Source of the DNA: DUPH01 sp035449085
Lineage (GTDB): Bacteria; Verrucomicrobiota; Kiritimatiellia; RFP12; UBA1067
Assembly (NCBI GenBank): GCA_035449085.1
Contig: DAOTKE010000067.1
Coordinates: forward strand, 1-17,942
Reading direction: 5' to 3'
DNA: 17,942 nucleotides
The notes under the pieces were generated by a model. It made no database searches, had not been told where the DNA came from, and was given only the letters and a program-made list of their open reading frames with translations. Position 1 is the stretch's first letter. The number at the start of each line of letters is the position of its first letter. This document shows positions 8,171 to 14,363 of the stretch, piece by piece. The translations under genes were made by a program, and so were the position numbers.

Positions 8171-9022
8171 ATGAAACGTTCAGTCTGGATCGCCATCATG
8201 ATCGCGCTGGGCGCCTACGCGGCGGGTGCGGCGCCTGTGTAACTGGTTTACACCTTTACCGACAAGCGGGTGGAAAAGAAGACGGTCGAGGTCGAGCCCG
8301 ACGCCCAAAGCGTTGTAAGGGTGTTACTCAAGCAGAATGAGCTGCCGGACGGGCTTAATCATCTGACCGTGTTGCCGGACTTCGCCATCGCGCGAGTGGG
8401 TGAAGAGGGATACCATGTGATGCCCAATGGCGAGCTGGGCACTTTCCGCGAGCAGAACGGCGAGCGCACCGCACAAAATTTCATGCCCATGCCTGTGTTC
8501 GGCATGAAAAATCCACGCGGAACGTTCGTGGCGATCGTGACCGGCATGCCGAACAGTTTCACCCTTGTCACCCAAGCGAAAGAAGGCGTGTATACGATCT
8601 TCCCGCGCTTCCAGCTTCGGTCCGACCCGCCCTCTGAAGACATCGCGATCGCCTATCATCTGCTGAGCGGAGACCAGGCCGACTATTCCGGCATGGCCAA
8701 GGTCTACCGCAATCATCAACTTTCCCGCAAGGCCTGCATACCGCTGAAGGAGCGCATCAAAACGAGCCCCGAGCTGGCATATGCCATGCGTAGTCTCGCG
8801 ATCCGCGTCCGCAACGGCTGGAAACCGATGCCGACCACCGTCACCAATCAAACCTATGCGACCGGACCCCCGATGAAAGTGGCGGTCACCTTTGACCGTG
8901 TCGGCGAGATCTTGGACGAGTTCAAACGGCAAGGGATTGAGAGCGCGGAGATTTGCCTCGTTGGATGGAACCGGATGGGCCACGACGGGCGGTTCCCGGA
9001 GATCTTTCCCGTAGAAGAACAG
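8171..9022 (+). pseudogene. Truncated DUF5696-like glycosidase copy with early stop
   Basis: Relic of a secreted protein paralogous to the intact gene at 14364-16139. The reading frame starts at ATG 8171 after AAAGGA (8158-8163) and encodes a signal peptide (MKRSVWIAIMIALGAYAAG), then meets TAA at 8240-8242 where the intact copy has GAG, just past the predicted cleavage site. Beyond the stop the frame stays open and clearly homologous (YTFTDKRVEKKT, LPDFAIARVGEEGY, GDQADYSGMAKVYRNHQL, VAVTFDRVGEILDEF) up to PVEEQL at about 9022. Homology ends there at an antisense transposase fragment. The part that carries candidate catalytic Asp376 and Glu419 in the intact paralog is absent. It lies 20 nt downstream of the GH42-like gene and was probably co-transcribed with it. 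Confidence 0.88.
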
Positions 9023-9262
9023 CTCGACGGCCCACCGTGCCCGGCACAGTCCCGCGGCGGTCCGCGCGATCCAGCCGAGGTTGTTCGTGAAAAAAGCCAT
9101 CACCTTCATCTTGACGTCCACCTCGACGCGCGCGGTCACGCGGCGCAGCGGGAAGGGATAGAGGCCCTTCGAGCGGGCGAGGGCGGGGTCGACGATCTCG
9201 TCCGAGACGACGCTCGCGCCCCCGCCTTTCGGAAGCGTCCTCACGCTCTTTCGTGGGGTCAT
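9014..9262 (-). mobile_element. IS4-family transposase fragment
   Basis: On the minus strand an uninterrupted frame of about 83 codons matches the C-terminal catalytic region of IS4-type DDE transposases: SDEIV, then LYPFPLRRVTARVEV, then AFFTNNLGWIARTAAGLCRARWAVELFF. The family pattern is FLTNN...TIA.LY..RW.IE.FFK with the catalytic Glu in the last motif (here Ala-Val-Glu-Leu-Phe-Phe). The fragment stops just after that motif at a junction with the glycosidase relic and just before the regulator's 3' end at 9274. No terminal inverted repeats or target duplications are visible, so this is a dead internal piece and not a complete IS. The DDE family is confident; the exact IS subgroup is not. 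Confidence 0.75.
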
Positions 9263-9273
9263 TCTTTATCGAC

Positions 9274-10500
9274 TCACCGAAGATCGCTTCTGAAGCTGTC
9301 TCTGAAGGCGGTTGGCGTGAGGCGGAAGGTTTTGCGGAACCAGAGCCCGAGGTGGCTGGGGTCGCAAAAGCCGCACTCGGCCGCGATCTCGCTGACGGTC
9401 TTCTGAGAGTTCCGCAGCAGGGCGCGCGCGTGGTTCAAACGCTGGCGCTGGATTTCTTCGCGCACGGTGCGCCCCAAGGTCTGCCGCGATTTCATCTCGA
9501 GCAGACGCTGCGAGATGTTGGCGTGCCGCGCGACCTGCGCCACGGTCAACCGCGTGCCGAGTCCCGCACGGATGAAGGCGAGCGCTTTGGCCATGTGCGG
9601 GTCGGCGATGCACGAGATGTCGGTTGAACGGCGCGTGATCACGCGGGCCTGGCCGAGCGACACCCGGCAGGCGGCCGCAGCCGTCGGTCGACGCATGCGC
9701 CCGTCGAGCAGTTTGGCGCACTCGTAGCCGGTGTTCTCGCCGTCCAGTTCGATGCTGGACAGGGACGGCGTGGTCGTCTCGCACAGGATCTCGTCATTGC
9801 CGGTTCCCAGTACAGCGATCTCATGCGGCACGGAGATGCCCTCGTCCATGCACGTGTCCAGAATCTGGCGGGCGCGCGCGTCACGCGCTGCCATGACGGC
9901 GACCGGCTTGGGCAGCCCCTTGAGCCACGCGCTCAGCCGCCGGCTTTCCAGCCCATAGTCGTGGCGCTCTTTTGCGGAGAGGGCGGGGTAGATATGGCAT
10001 TCGAAGCCTTGGCTGCGCACGCGCCCGGCAAACCCGCTGGAGCGCGCCGTTGCCCATGCCTCGCGCCGCACATCGTCGACATACGCGAAATGCGTGTAGT
10101 GCCGCTCCAGAAAATAGTCGGCGGCGATAACACCCAAGGCGCCGTGATCGCGGATCACGCAACAGTGGGTGGCCAGCGGGCTTTTCGCGTCCATCAGAGA
10201 GACGGGCGGATTGATGAAGACGACCGGCACGCGGGCGGCCAGCACCGCCTCGACATGCCGGCGCGTATCGGTGAACGCGATGGCCCCGGTACAGCCCCAT
10301 TCCCGGGTGCGGCGAATGCTCTGCTCCTCGAAAAGTCCGGTAATCATGTGGAATTCCCACGGCCCGTGGCGGTGGGCATAGTGCAGGATGCCGTTCAGGA
10401 TCTGCCGGTGGATGATGTTGGCCGTCGGAATCACCAGCAGCACGCGGGGCGTGTGCTTGCGGTGCCGGTCGGCGGGGGGCGGCGGGCAGTCAGGTTTCAT
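9274..10500 (-). CDS. XylR-type transcriptional regulator (LacI/PBP sensor + AraC HTH)
   Basis: Cytoplasmic DNA-binding regulator of 408 aa with the domain order of E. coli XylR. Residues about 17-285 form a periplasmic-binding-protein-like sensor (RVLLVIPTANIIHRQILNGI at the start; VAVLGTGNDEILCETTTPSLSSIELD typical of LacI-type sensors). Residues about 300-405 form a double helix-turn-helix AraC domain (LTVAQVARHANISQRLLE, then TVSEIAAECGFCDPSHLGLWF and FRKTFRLTPTAFR). The ligand is probably a sugar. It is transcribed away from the CBM9-like/symporter operon. The candidate operator begins at its start codon, which suggests autoregulation and control of the divergent operon. AGGA lies about 10 nt before the ATG. 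It may also serve the orphaned copy-A operator. It is the intact parent-type sequence for the relic at 4856-5398. Confidence 0.92.
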   Translation of the reverse strand: MKPDCPPPPADRHRKHTPRVLLVIPTANIIHRQILNGILHYAHRHGPWEFHMITGLFEEQSIRRTREWGCTGAIAFTDTRRHVEAVLAARVPVVFINPPVSLMDAKSPLATHCCVIRDHGALGVIAADYFLERHYTHFAYVDDVRREAWATARSSGFAGRVRSQGFECHIYPALSAKERHDYGLESRRLSAWLKGLPKPVAVMAARDARARQILDTCMDEGISVPHEIAVLGTGNDEILCETTTPSLSSIELDGENTGYECAKLLDGRMRRPTAAAACRVSLGQARVITRRSTDISCIADPHMAKALAFIRAGLGTRLTVAQVARHANISQRLLEMKSRQTLGRTVREEIQRQRLNHARALLRNSQKTVSEIAAECGFCDPSHLGLWFRKTFRLTPTAFRDSFRSDLR

Positions 10501-10533
10501 TTCGCGTTCATCCTAACATTTTTGCGCGTTAAT
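10501..10533. promoter_or_regulatory. Candidate XylR-type operator, copy B
   Basis: Two identical half-sites CGCGTT at 10503-10508 and 10525-10530 lie 22 bp apart in direct orientation. The second is inside the 20-bp core TAACATTTTTGCGCGTTAAT (10514-10533), identical to 5412-5431. The core also has TAAC and GTTA ends as a weak palindrome. The left half-site nearly touches the regulator ATG, and the right one lies about 100 nt before the CBM9-like start. The site is inferred from conservation and spacing; no core promoter is clearly recognisable here. Confidence 0.55.
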
Positions 10534-10632
10534 CGCTAGTTGCATGTGCCGGAATGTGAGAAGATTCCAAACAAAGCTGTGGGTGCCTGAGCTTGTGTCG
10601 TGAAATCGGATCGGTTAACAGGGAGACTCGGA

Positions 10633-11280
10633 ATGGAGCCGCTGAGGGTAAAAAGATTCCAAGCGGCCTCAGATTGGAGCTTGGACAAGATCGCTGAGCG
10701 TCTGAAGGCCGAGACAACCGGGAATCGCGTGGCCTGCGTCAACTGGCCCCAGTATCCGGAGTGTCCGCAGGTCTCGTTCCGCATCGGCCATGCCGGTGAC
10801 GAACTGTGGCTGGCGTTCTCGGTGCGCGAGCCGCGTGTGCTGGGGCAGCAGACACGCGTTCACGGCGATGTCCACATGGACAGTTGCGTCGAATTTTTTA
10901 TCTCGTTCGACAGCGAGGCCTACTACAACCTCGAAATGAACTGCATCGGCACGCCGCATCTGGGATACGGGCCGGGGCGTGTGAACCGGAGGTTTGTGCC
11001 GTTGCCGCTGATGCGGCGTCTGGAGATCCAGACCTCGCTGGGGCGTGAGCCGTTTGCTGAACGGGTAGGGGATGTCACATGGACGCTGACGGCGCGCGTG
11101 CCGACCGCCTGTTTCGCTTTTGACGCATTGGCCGACCTGAGCGGTCGCACGGCGCGGGCGAATGCCTATAAGTGCAACAGCGGTGCATCGGTCAAGCACT
11201 ACGTGACGTGGCGGCCGATCCATACGCCGGCGCCGGACTATCATCGGCCTGAATTTTTCGGGGACATTCGATTTGAATAA
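10633..11280 (+). CDS. CBM9-like carbohydrate-binding protein, no signal peptide
   Basis: Protein of 215 aa resembling the stand-alone 'carbohydrate-binding family 9-like' (DOMON/CBM9-type beta-sandwich) group. Seen: alternating hydrophobic strands with landmark pieces ELWLAFSVREP, DSCVEFFISFD, YYNLEMNCIGT, WTLTARVP and a C-terminal FFGDIRFE. The sequence begins MEPLRVKRF with no signal peptide or membrane segment, so it is probably cytoplasmic. The start at 10633 is chosen because GGGAGA (10621-10626) lies 6 nt upstream; an in-frame ATG at 10600 lacks such a site. It is the first gene of the operon divergent from the regulator and ends 15 nt before the symporter gene. Its role (intracellular sugar binding, or an accessory to catabolism) is unknown. 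Confidence 0.75.
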   Translation: MEPLRVKRFQAASDWSLDKIAERLKAETTGNRVACVNWPQYPECPQVSFRIGHAGDELWLAFSVREPRVLGQQTRVHGDVHMDSCVEFFISFDSEAYYNLEMNCIGTPHLGYGPGRVNRRFVPLPLMRRLEIQTSLGREPFAERVGDVTWTLTARVPTACFAFDALADLSGRTARANAYKCNSGASVKHYVTWRPIHTPAPDYHRPEFFGDIRFE

Positions 11281-11295
11281 ACAAGGACTCGTCCT

Positions 11296-13086
11296 ATGCT
11301 GACGCTCGTCGACTGGCTGATTATCGTGTTGTTTTTCGCGGTGCTGATCGTGATCGGGGGTGTCACCTCCCGGCGCGCCGGCTCCAGCTCCAAGGAGTTC
11401 TTCCTGTCGGGCAACGCCATGCCGTGGTGGCTGCTGGGCATCTCGATGTGCGCGGCGACCACATCGACCAACTCGGCCAATCTCTTTACCGAGATCATCC
11501 GCAAGAACGGGATCTCCGGCAACTGGGTCTGGTGGGCGTTCCTGCTGACCGGGATGCTGACGGTCTTTGTTTACGCCAAGCTCTGGCACCGCACCGGCGC
11601 CAAGACCGACATCGAGTTCTACGAACTGCGTTACAGCGGCAAAGCCGCCGCTTTCCTGCGCGGGTTCCGCGCCCTGTATCTGGGTGTCTTTTTCAACACG
11701 ATCACCACGGCACTGGTGATTCTCGGAGCCATCAAGATCGGCGTTGTGATGTTCGACATCTCTCCGTTGGCCATCATTCTGATCACTGCGGCCGTCACCG
11801 TCATCTACAGTGCGCTGGGCGGCATGCGCGGCATCGTCATCGCCGACTTCTTCCAGTTTGCCGTGGTTCTGATCGGCTCGTTGGCCGCGGCTGTGTTCGC
11901 CGTCAGATTGCCGCAGGTCAACGGTGTTGCCAACCTGTTCACGCATCCGGACATCGTTCCGAAACTGCGGTTCCTGCCGGATTTTGCCGACACCGACCTG
12001 CTGGTCTCGGTTTTCATCATCCCGGTCGCGATCCAGTGGTGGAACGTCTGGTATCCGGGGTCGGAACCCGGCGGCGGCGGCTATATCGCGCAGCGCATGC
12101 TCTCGGCCAAGAACGAGCGGCAGTCGGTGGGCGCCTCGCTGTTTTTCAATGTCGTGCACTACGGCCTACGCCCCTGGCCTTGGTATATGGTCGCCTTCTG
12201 CTCGCTGCTGGTCTTTCCTGATCTGGACGCCTTGCGCGCCGCCTTCCCGAACGTGGACGCGCGCATCATGGGGCATGACCTCGCCTATCCGGCCATGCTG
12301 ACCCTGATGCCGGCGGGCATTGCCGGGCTGGTCGTGGCCTCGCTCTTGGGAGCTTTGCTCTCCACCCTCGCCTGCCACCTGAACTGGGGGGCGTCCTACG
12401 TGGTGAACGACGTGTATAAGCGGTTTGTCAAGCCTGAGGCCACGGAGCGCCAACTGGTGCTGGTCGGCAGAATCACCACGGTCTGCCTGATGGTGCTGGC
12501 CTGTCTGCTGGCACCGTTTCTCGAGAGCGCCAAAACCGCATTCGACCTGGTGCTGCAAATCGGCGCGGGCACGGGTCTGCTCTTCCTGTTGCGCTGGTTC
12601 TGGTGGCGCATCAATGCGTTCAGCGAGATCACGGCCATGGCGGTCTCGTTCTGCGTGGCTGTGTTCTTCCAACTGGTCTATCCGCATCTGGCCGGCCCGC
12701 CTGTGGCCCAGTGGCAGCGGCTGGTGATCGGCATCGTTGTCACGACCGCCGCGTGGGTCGGCGTCACGCTGCTGACCTGTCCGGTGGATGACCAGACGCT
12801 CTTCCGTTTCTGCACGCTGATCCGCGCGGGCGGTCCGGGCTGGAAAAAGATCGAGGCGCGCGCGGCGGCCTTGGGCACGCCCATTGCCCGGCCCACTGAG
12901 GTCTGGCCCGTGCCGTCCGGTCTGCTCTGCATGTCCCTCGCCTGCTGCGCGGTCTATGCCGTCATGTTCGCCGTCGGGGCGGGGCTGTATGGTTTCTATG
13001 TTCGGTCTGCCTGCTTGACCGGCGTGGCGCTGGCCGCGACGCTCGCGCTCTTTAGTGCCTTGCGGCTCGACAAGCACAATAAATAA
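11296..13086 (+). CDS. Sodium:solute symporter (SSS/SSF family)
   Basis: Integral inner-membrane transporter of 596 aa, probably importing a sugar or related solute with sodium. Seen: about 13-14 hydrophobic segments; the family opening (VDWLIIVLFFAVLIVIGG, then SSKEFFLSGNAMPWWLLGIS); SMCAATTSTNSA in TM2; and the TM8 sodium-site region ALLSTLACHLNWGASYVVND followed by VYKRFVKP. This last part corresponds to the SGLT-type Ser/Thr sodium-binding pair and the D(I/V)Y motif. A charged loop at about residues 510-545 separates the last two segments. AAGGA (11283-11287) sits 8 nt before the ATG. It follows the CBM9-like gene by 15 nt and shares its operon and likely its regulator. Family confident; substrate unknown. 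Confidence 0.92.
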   Translation: MLTLVDWLIIVLFFAVLIVIGGVTSRRAGSSSKEFFLSGNAMPWWLLGISMCAATTSTNSANLFTEIIRKNGISGNWVWWAFLLTGMLTVFVYAKLWHRTGAKTDIEFYELRYSGKAAAFLRGFRALYLGVFFNTITTALVILGAIKIGVVMFDISPLAIILITAAVTVIYSALGGMRGIVIADFFQFAVVLIGSLAAAVFAVRLPQVNGVANLFTHPDIVPKLRFLPDFADTDLLVSVFIIPVAIQWWNVWYPGSEPGGGGYIAQRMLSAKNERQSVGASLFFNVVHYGLRPWPWYMVAFCSLLVFPDLDALRAAFPNVDARIMGHDLAYPAMLTLMPAGIAGLVVASLLGALLSTLACHLNWGASYVVNDVYKRFVKPEATERQLVLVGRITTVCLMVLACLLAPFLESAKTAFDLVLQIGAGTGLLFLLRWFWWRINAFSEITAMAVSFCVAVFFQLVYPHLAGPPVAQWQRLVIGIVVTTAAWVGVTLLTCPVDDQTLFRFCTLIRAGGPGWKKIEARAAALGTPIARPTEVWPVPSGLLCMSLACCAVYAVMFAVGAGLYGFYVRSACLTGVALAATLALFSALRLDKHNK

Positions 13087-13096
13087 CAAGTTGTTT

Positions 13097-13175
13097 CTCA
13101 CACGAAGCCACGAAGGGCACGAAGGTGGATGCCGTTTTAAAAGAAGCCTTTGTGGCCTTGGTGCCTTTGTGTGAG
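13097..13175. repeat. 29-bp imperfect inverted repeat with 9-nt periodicity
   Basis: Arms 13097-13125 and 13147-13175 match as reverse complements at 24 of 29 positions, with two more possible as G-U pairs in RNA, around a 21-nt loop. Each arm is built of a 9-nt repeating unit (ACGAAGNNC on the left). It lies just after the symporter stop. No T-tract follows, so a classic terminator is unlikely. It resembles dispersed extragenic palindromes (REP/MITE-like), or could be an mRNA 3'-end stabiliser or processing site. Confidence 0.7.
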
Positions 13176-13188
13176 CTTGAATTGGGTT

Positions 13189-13203
13189 GCGGGCTACGCC
13201 CGC
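13189..13203. repeat. Short perfect hairpin GCGGGC-TAC-GCCCGC
   Basis: A perfect 6-bp stem with a 3-nt loop between the larger inverted repeat and the Fe-S protein gene. No T-tract follows. It may be a small extragenic palindrome or a weak attenuating hairpin in the leader of the next gene. Confidence 0.4.
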
Positions 13204-13247
13204 GTTAGAGTCTTGTCGGTAAAACAATCGAAAGAAGGATGAATACG

Positions 13248-14285
13248 GTGAACGCAAAAGAAGTCAAGGAACACGCCAGGAGGCTTGGTACCGACCTGGT
13301 CGGCATCGCGCCGATGAGCCGGTTCGAGGGCGCACCCAAACAGATGGACGCGCGCTACATTTTCCCCGGCGCGAAGTCGATGATCGTGCTGGGATTCCGC
13401 ATCGCGCGCGGCACGTTGCGCGGGATCGAGGAGGGCACGCTCTTCAGCACTTACCCCTCGATGGGGTACGCCGCGCTGAATCAGGTGTACGGGCCGATGG
13501 TGCTGTGGAACCTGACGCGCCTGCTCGAGGACGAGGGCTATGAAACCATTCCTATGCTCAACGCCAACGGCGGCGAGGCCATCAATCCGGTGACCGGCAA
13601 CTTCCGCAAGGGCTGGAGCCGGCCGGCGGCGGACGGCAAGCCCTATCCCGATGTCCTGGTGCATTTCCGACTTGCGGCCTATCTCGCCGGCCTGGGCGAG
13701 ATCGGCTGGAGCAAGGTGTTTCTTACGCCGGAGTTCGGGCCGCGCCAGCGCTTCGCCATCCTGCTGACCGATGCCGAGCTGGAGCCGGATCCGATCTTCG
13801 AAGGGAAGATTTGCGACCGCTGCAAGCTCTGCGTGAAGCACTGCCACGGCAACGCCATCAGTATGGATGAAGCGGTGAAGGTCACGGTCGCCGGGCATGA
13901 GCTGGAGTGGAACAAGCTTGATCCGTTGGCGTGCGAGAAAGGCATTCAGGGTGGAACGAACAGAGAGCTGAGCCCGTTCGAAGGCGACTATCCCCGCATG
14001 TACGGCTACGGCCGCGCCATCGAAGGCGCGTGCGGCTGCATCCGCGCCTGCATGGTGCACCTCGAAGAGCGCCGCAAGATCAAGAATCTTTTCAAGAATA
14101 AGTTTCGTTCGGATCCGCAATGGGAGATCGACCGCTCGAAACCGTATGAACTGACGCCGGAAGTGGTCGAGTTTTATGAGAAAAACGGCAAGATAGAGGA
14201 TTTTGAGGCGTACATCTCTTACAACAAACGGGATAACTACGGCACGGACAAGACGGAGGGCAAAGTCAATCCGCTGATCGATTGA
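13248..14285 (+). CDS. QueG/reductive-dehalogenase-like 4Fe-4S protein
   Basis: Soluble Fe-S protein of about 345 aa, similar in layout to epoxyqueuosine-reductase and reductive-dehalogenase-like proteins. Seen (numbered from the ATG at 13239): an N-terminal alpha/beta part (AKEVKEHARRLGTDLVGIAP, SMIVLGFRI, GLGEIGWSK); a ferredoxin motif with Cys192, Cys195, Cys198 and Cys202 (CDRCKLCVKHC); and a second set of Cys232, Cys265, Cys267 and Cys271, enough for two 4Fe-4S clusters. No signal peptide. GTG 13248 is preferred as start because AAGAAGG (13232-13238) lies 9 nt before it but directly abuts the ATG at 13239; ATG 13239 remains possible. No recognisable cobalamin-binding motif was found. It lies between the symporter and the DUF5696-like glycosidase, followed by a terminator. 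Being in a sugar cluster argues against a tRNA role; its substrate is unknown. Confidence 0.78.
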   Translation: MNAKEVKEHARRLGTDLVGIAPMSRFEGAPKQMDARYIFPGAKSMIVLGFRIARGTLRGIEEGTLFSTYPSMGYAALNQVYGPMVLWNLTRLLEDEGYETIPMLNANGGEAINPVTGNFRKGWSRPAADGKPYPDVLVHFRLAAYLAGLGEIGWSKVFLTPEFGPRQRFAILLTDAELEPDPIFEGKICDRCKLCVKHCHGNAISMDEAVKVTVAGHELEWNKLDPLACEKGIQGGTNRELSPFEGDYPRMYGYGRAIEGACGCIRACMVHLEERRKIKNLFKNKFRSDPQWEIDRSKPYELTPEVVEFYEKNGKIEDFEAYISYNKRDNYGTDKTEGKVNPLID

Positions 14286-14307
14286 TTTTGTCTGTCCCCT
14301 GACGAGG

Positions 14308-14336
14308 GGGGGAAAGGTGGCTCCCCCGGATTTTTT
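14308..14336 (+). terminator. Rho-independent terminator candidate after the Fe-S gene
   Basis: A perfect 6-bp GC-rich stem GGGGGA/TCCCCC (14308-14313 with 14322-14327) has an 8-nt loop and is followed within 3 nt by TTTTTT (14331-14336). It lies 22 nt after the Fe-S gene stop and 27 nt before the next ATG. It would end or attenuate the symporter/Fe-S transcript ahead of the glycosidase gene. Confidence 0.6.
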
Positions 14337-14363
14337 GTTGAAACGATTGAGCAAGGAGGAACG

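Noticed and set aside
8270..9406. 378-codon plus-strand frame as a single gene
   Set aside because: It is a chimera. The first part is the truncated glycosidase after its stop codon, the middle is antisense to the transposase fragment, and the end is antisense to the regulator.
10669..12159. 496-codon open frame on the minus strand
   Set aside because: It is antisense to the CBM9-like and symporter genes, of skewed Asp/Arg/Gln/His composition with no family motif.
13097..13125. Three ACGAAG units as the start of a CRISPR array
   Set aside because: The units are 9 nt apart with no spacers and belong to an inverted-repeat arm.
12166..13257. 363-codon minus-strand frame over the symporter 3' half and intergenic repeat
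   Set aside because: Its composition is biased (Arg/Gln/His/Asp), it has no domain, and it crosses the inverted repeat. The plus-strand symporter explains the region.
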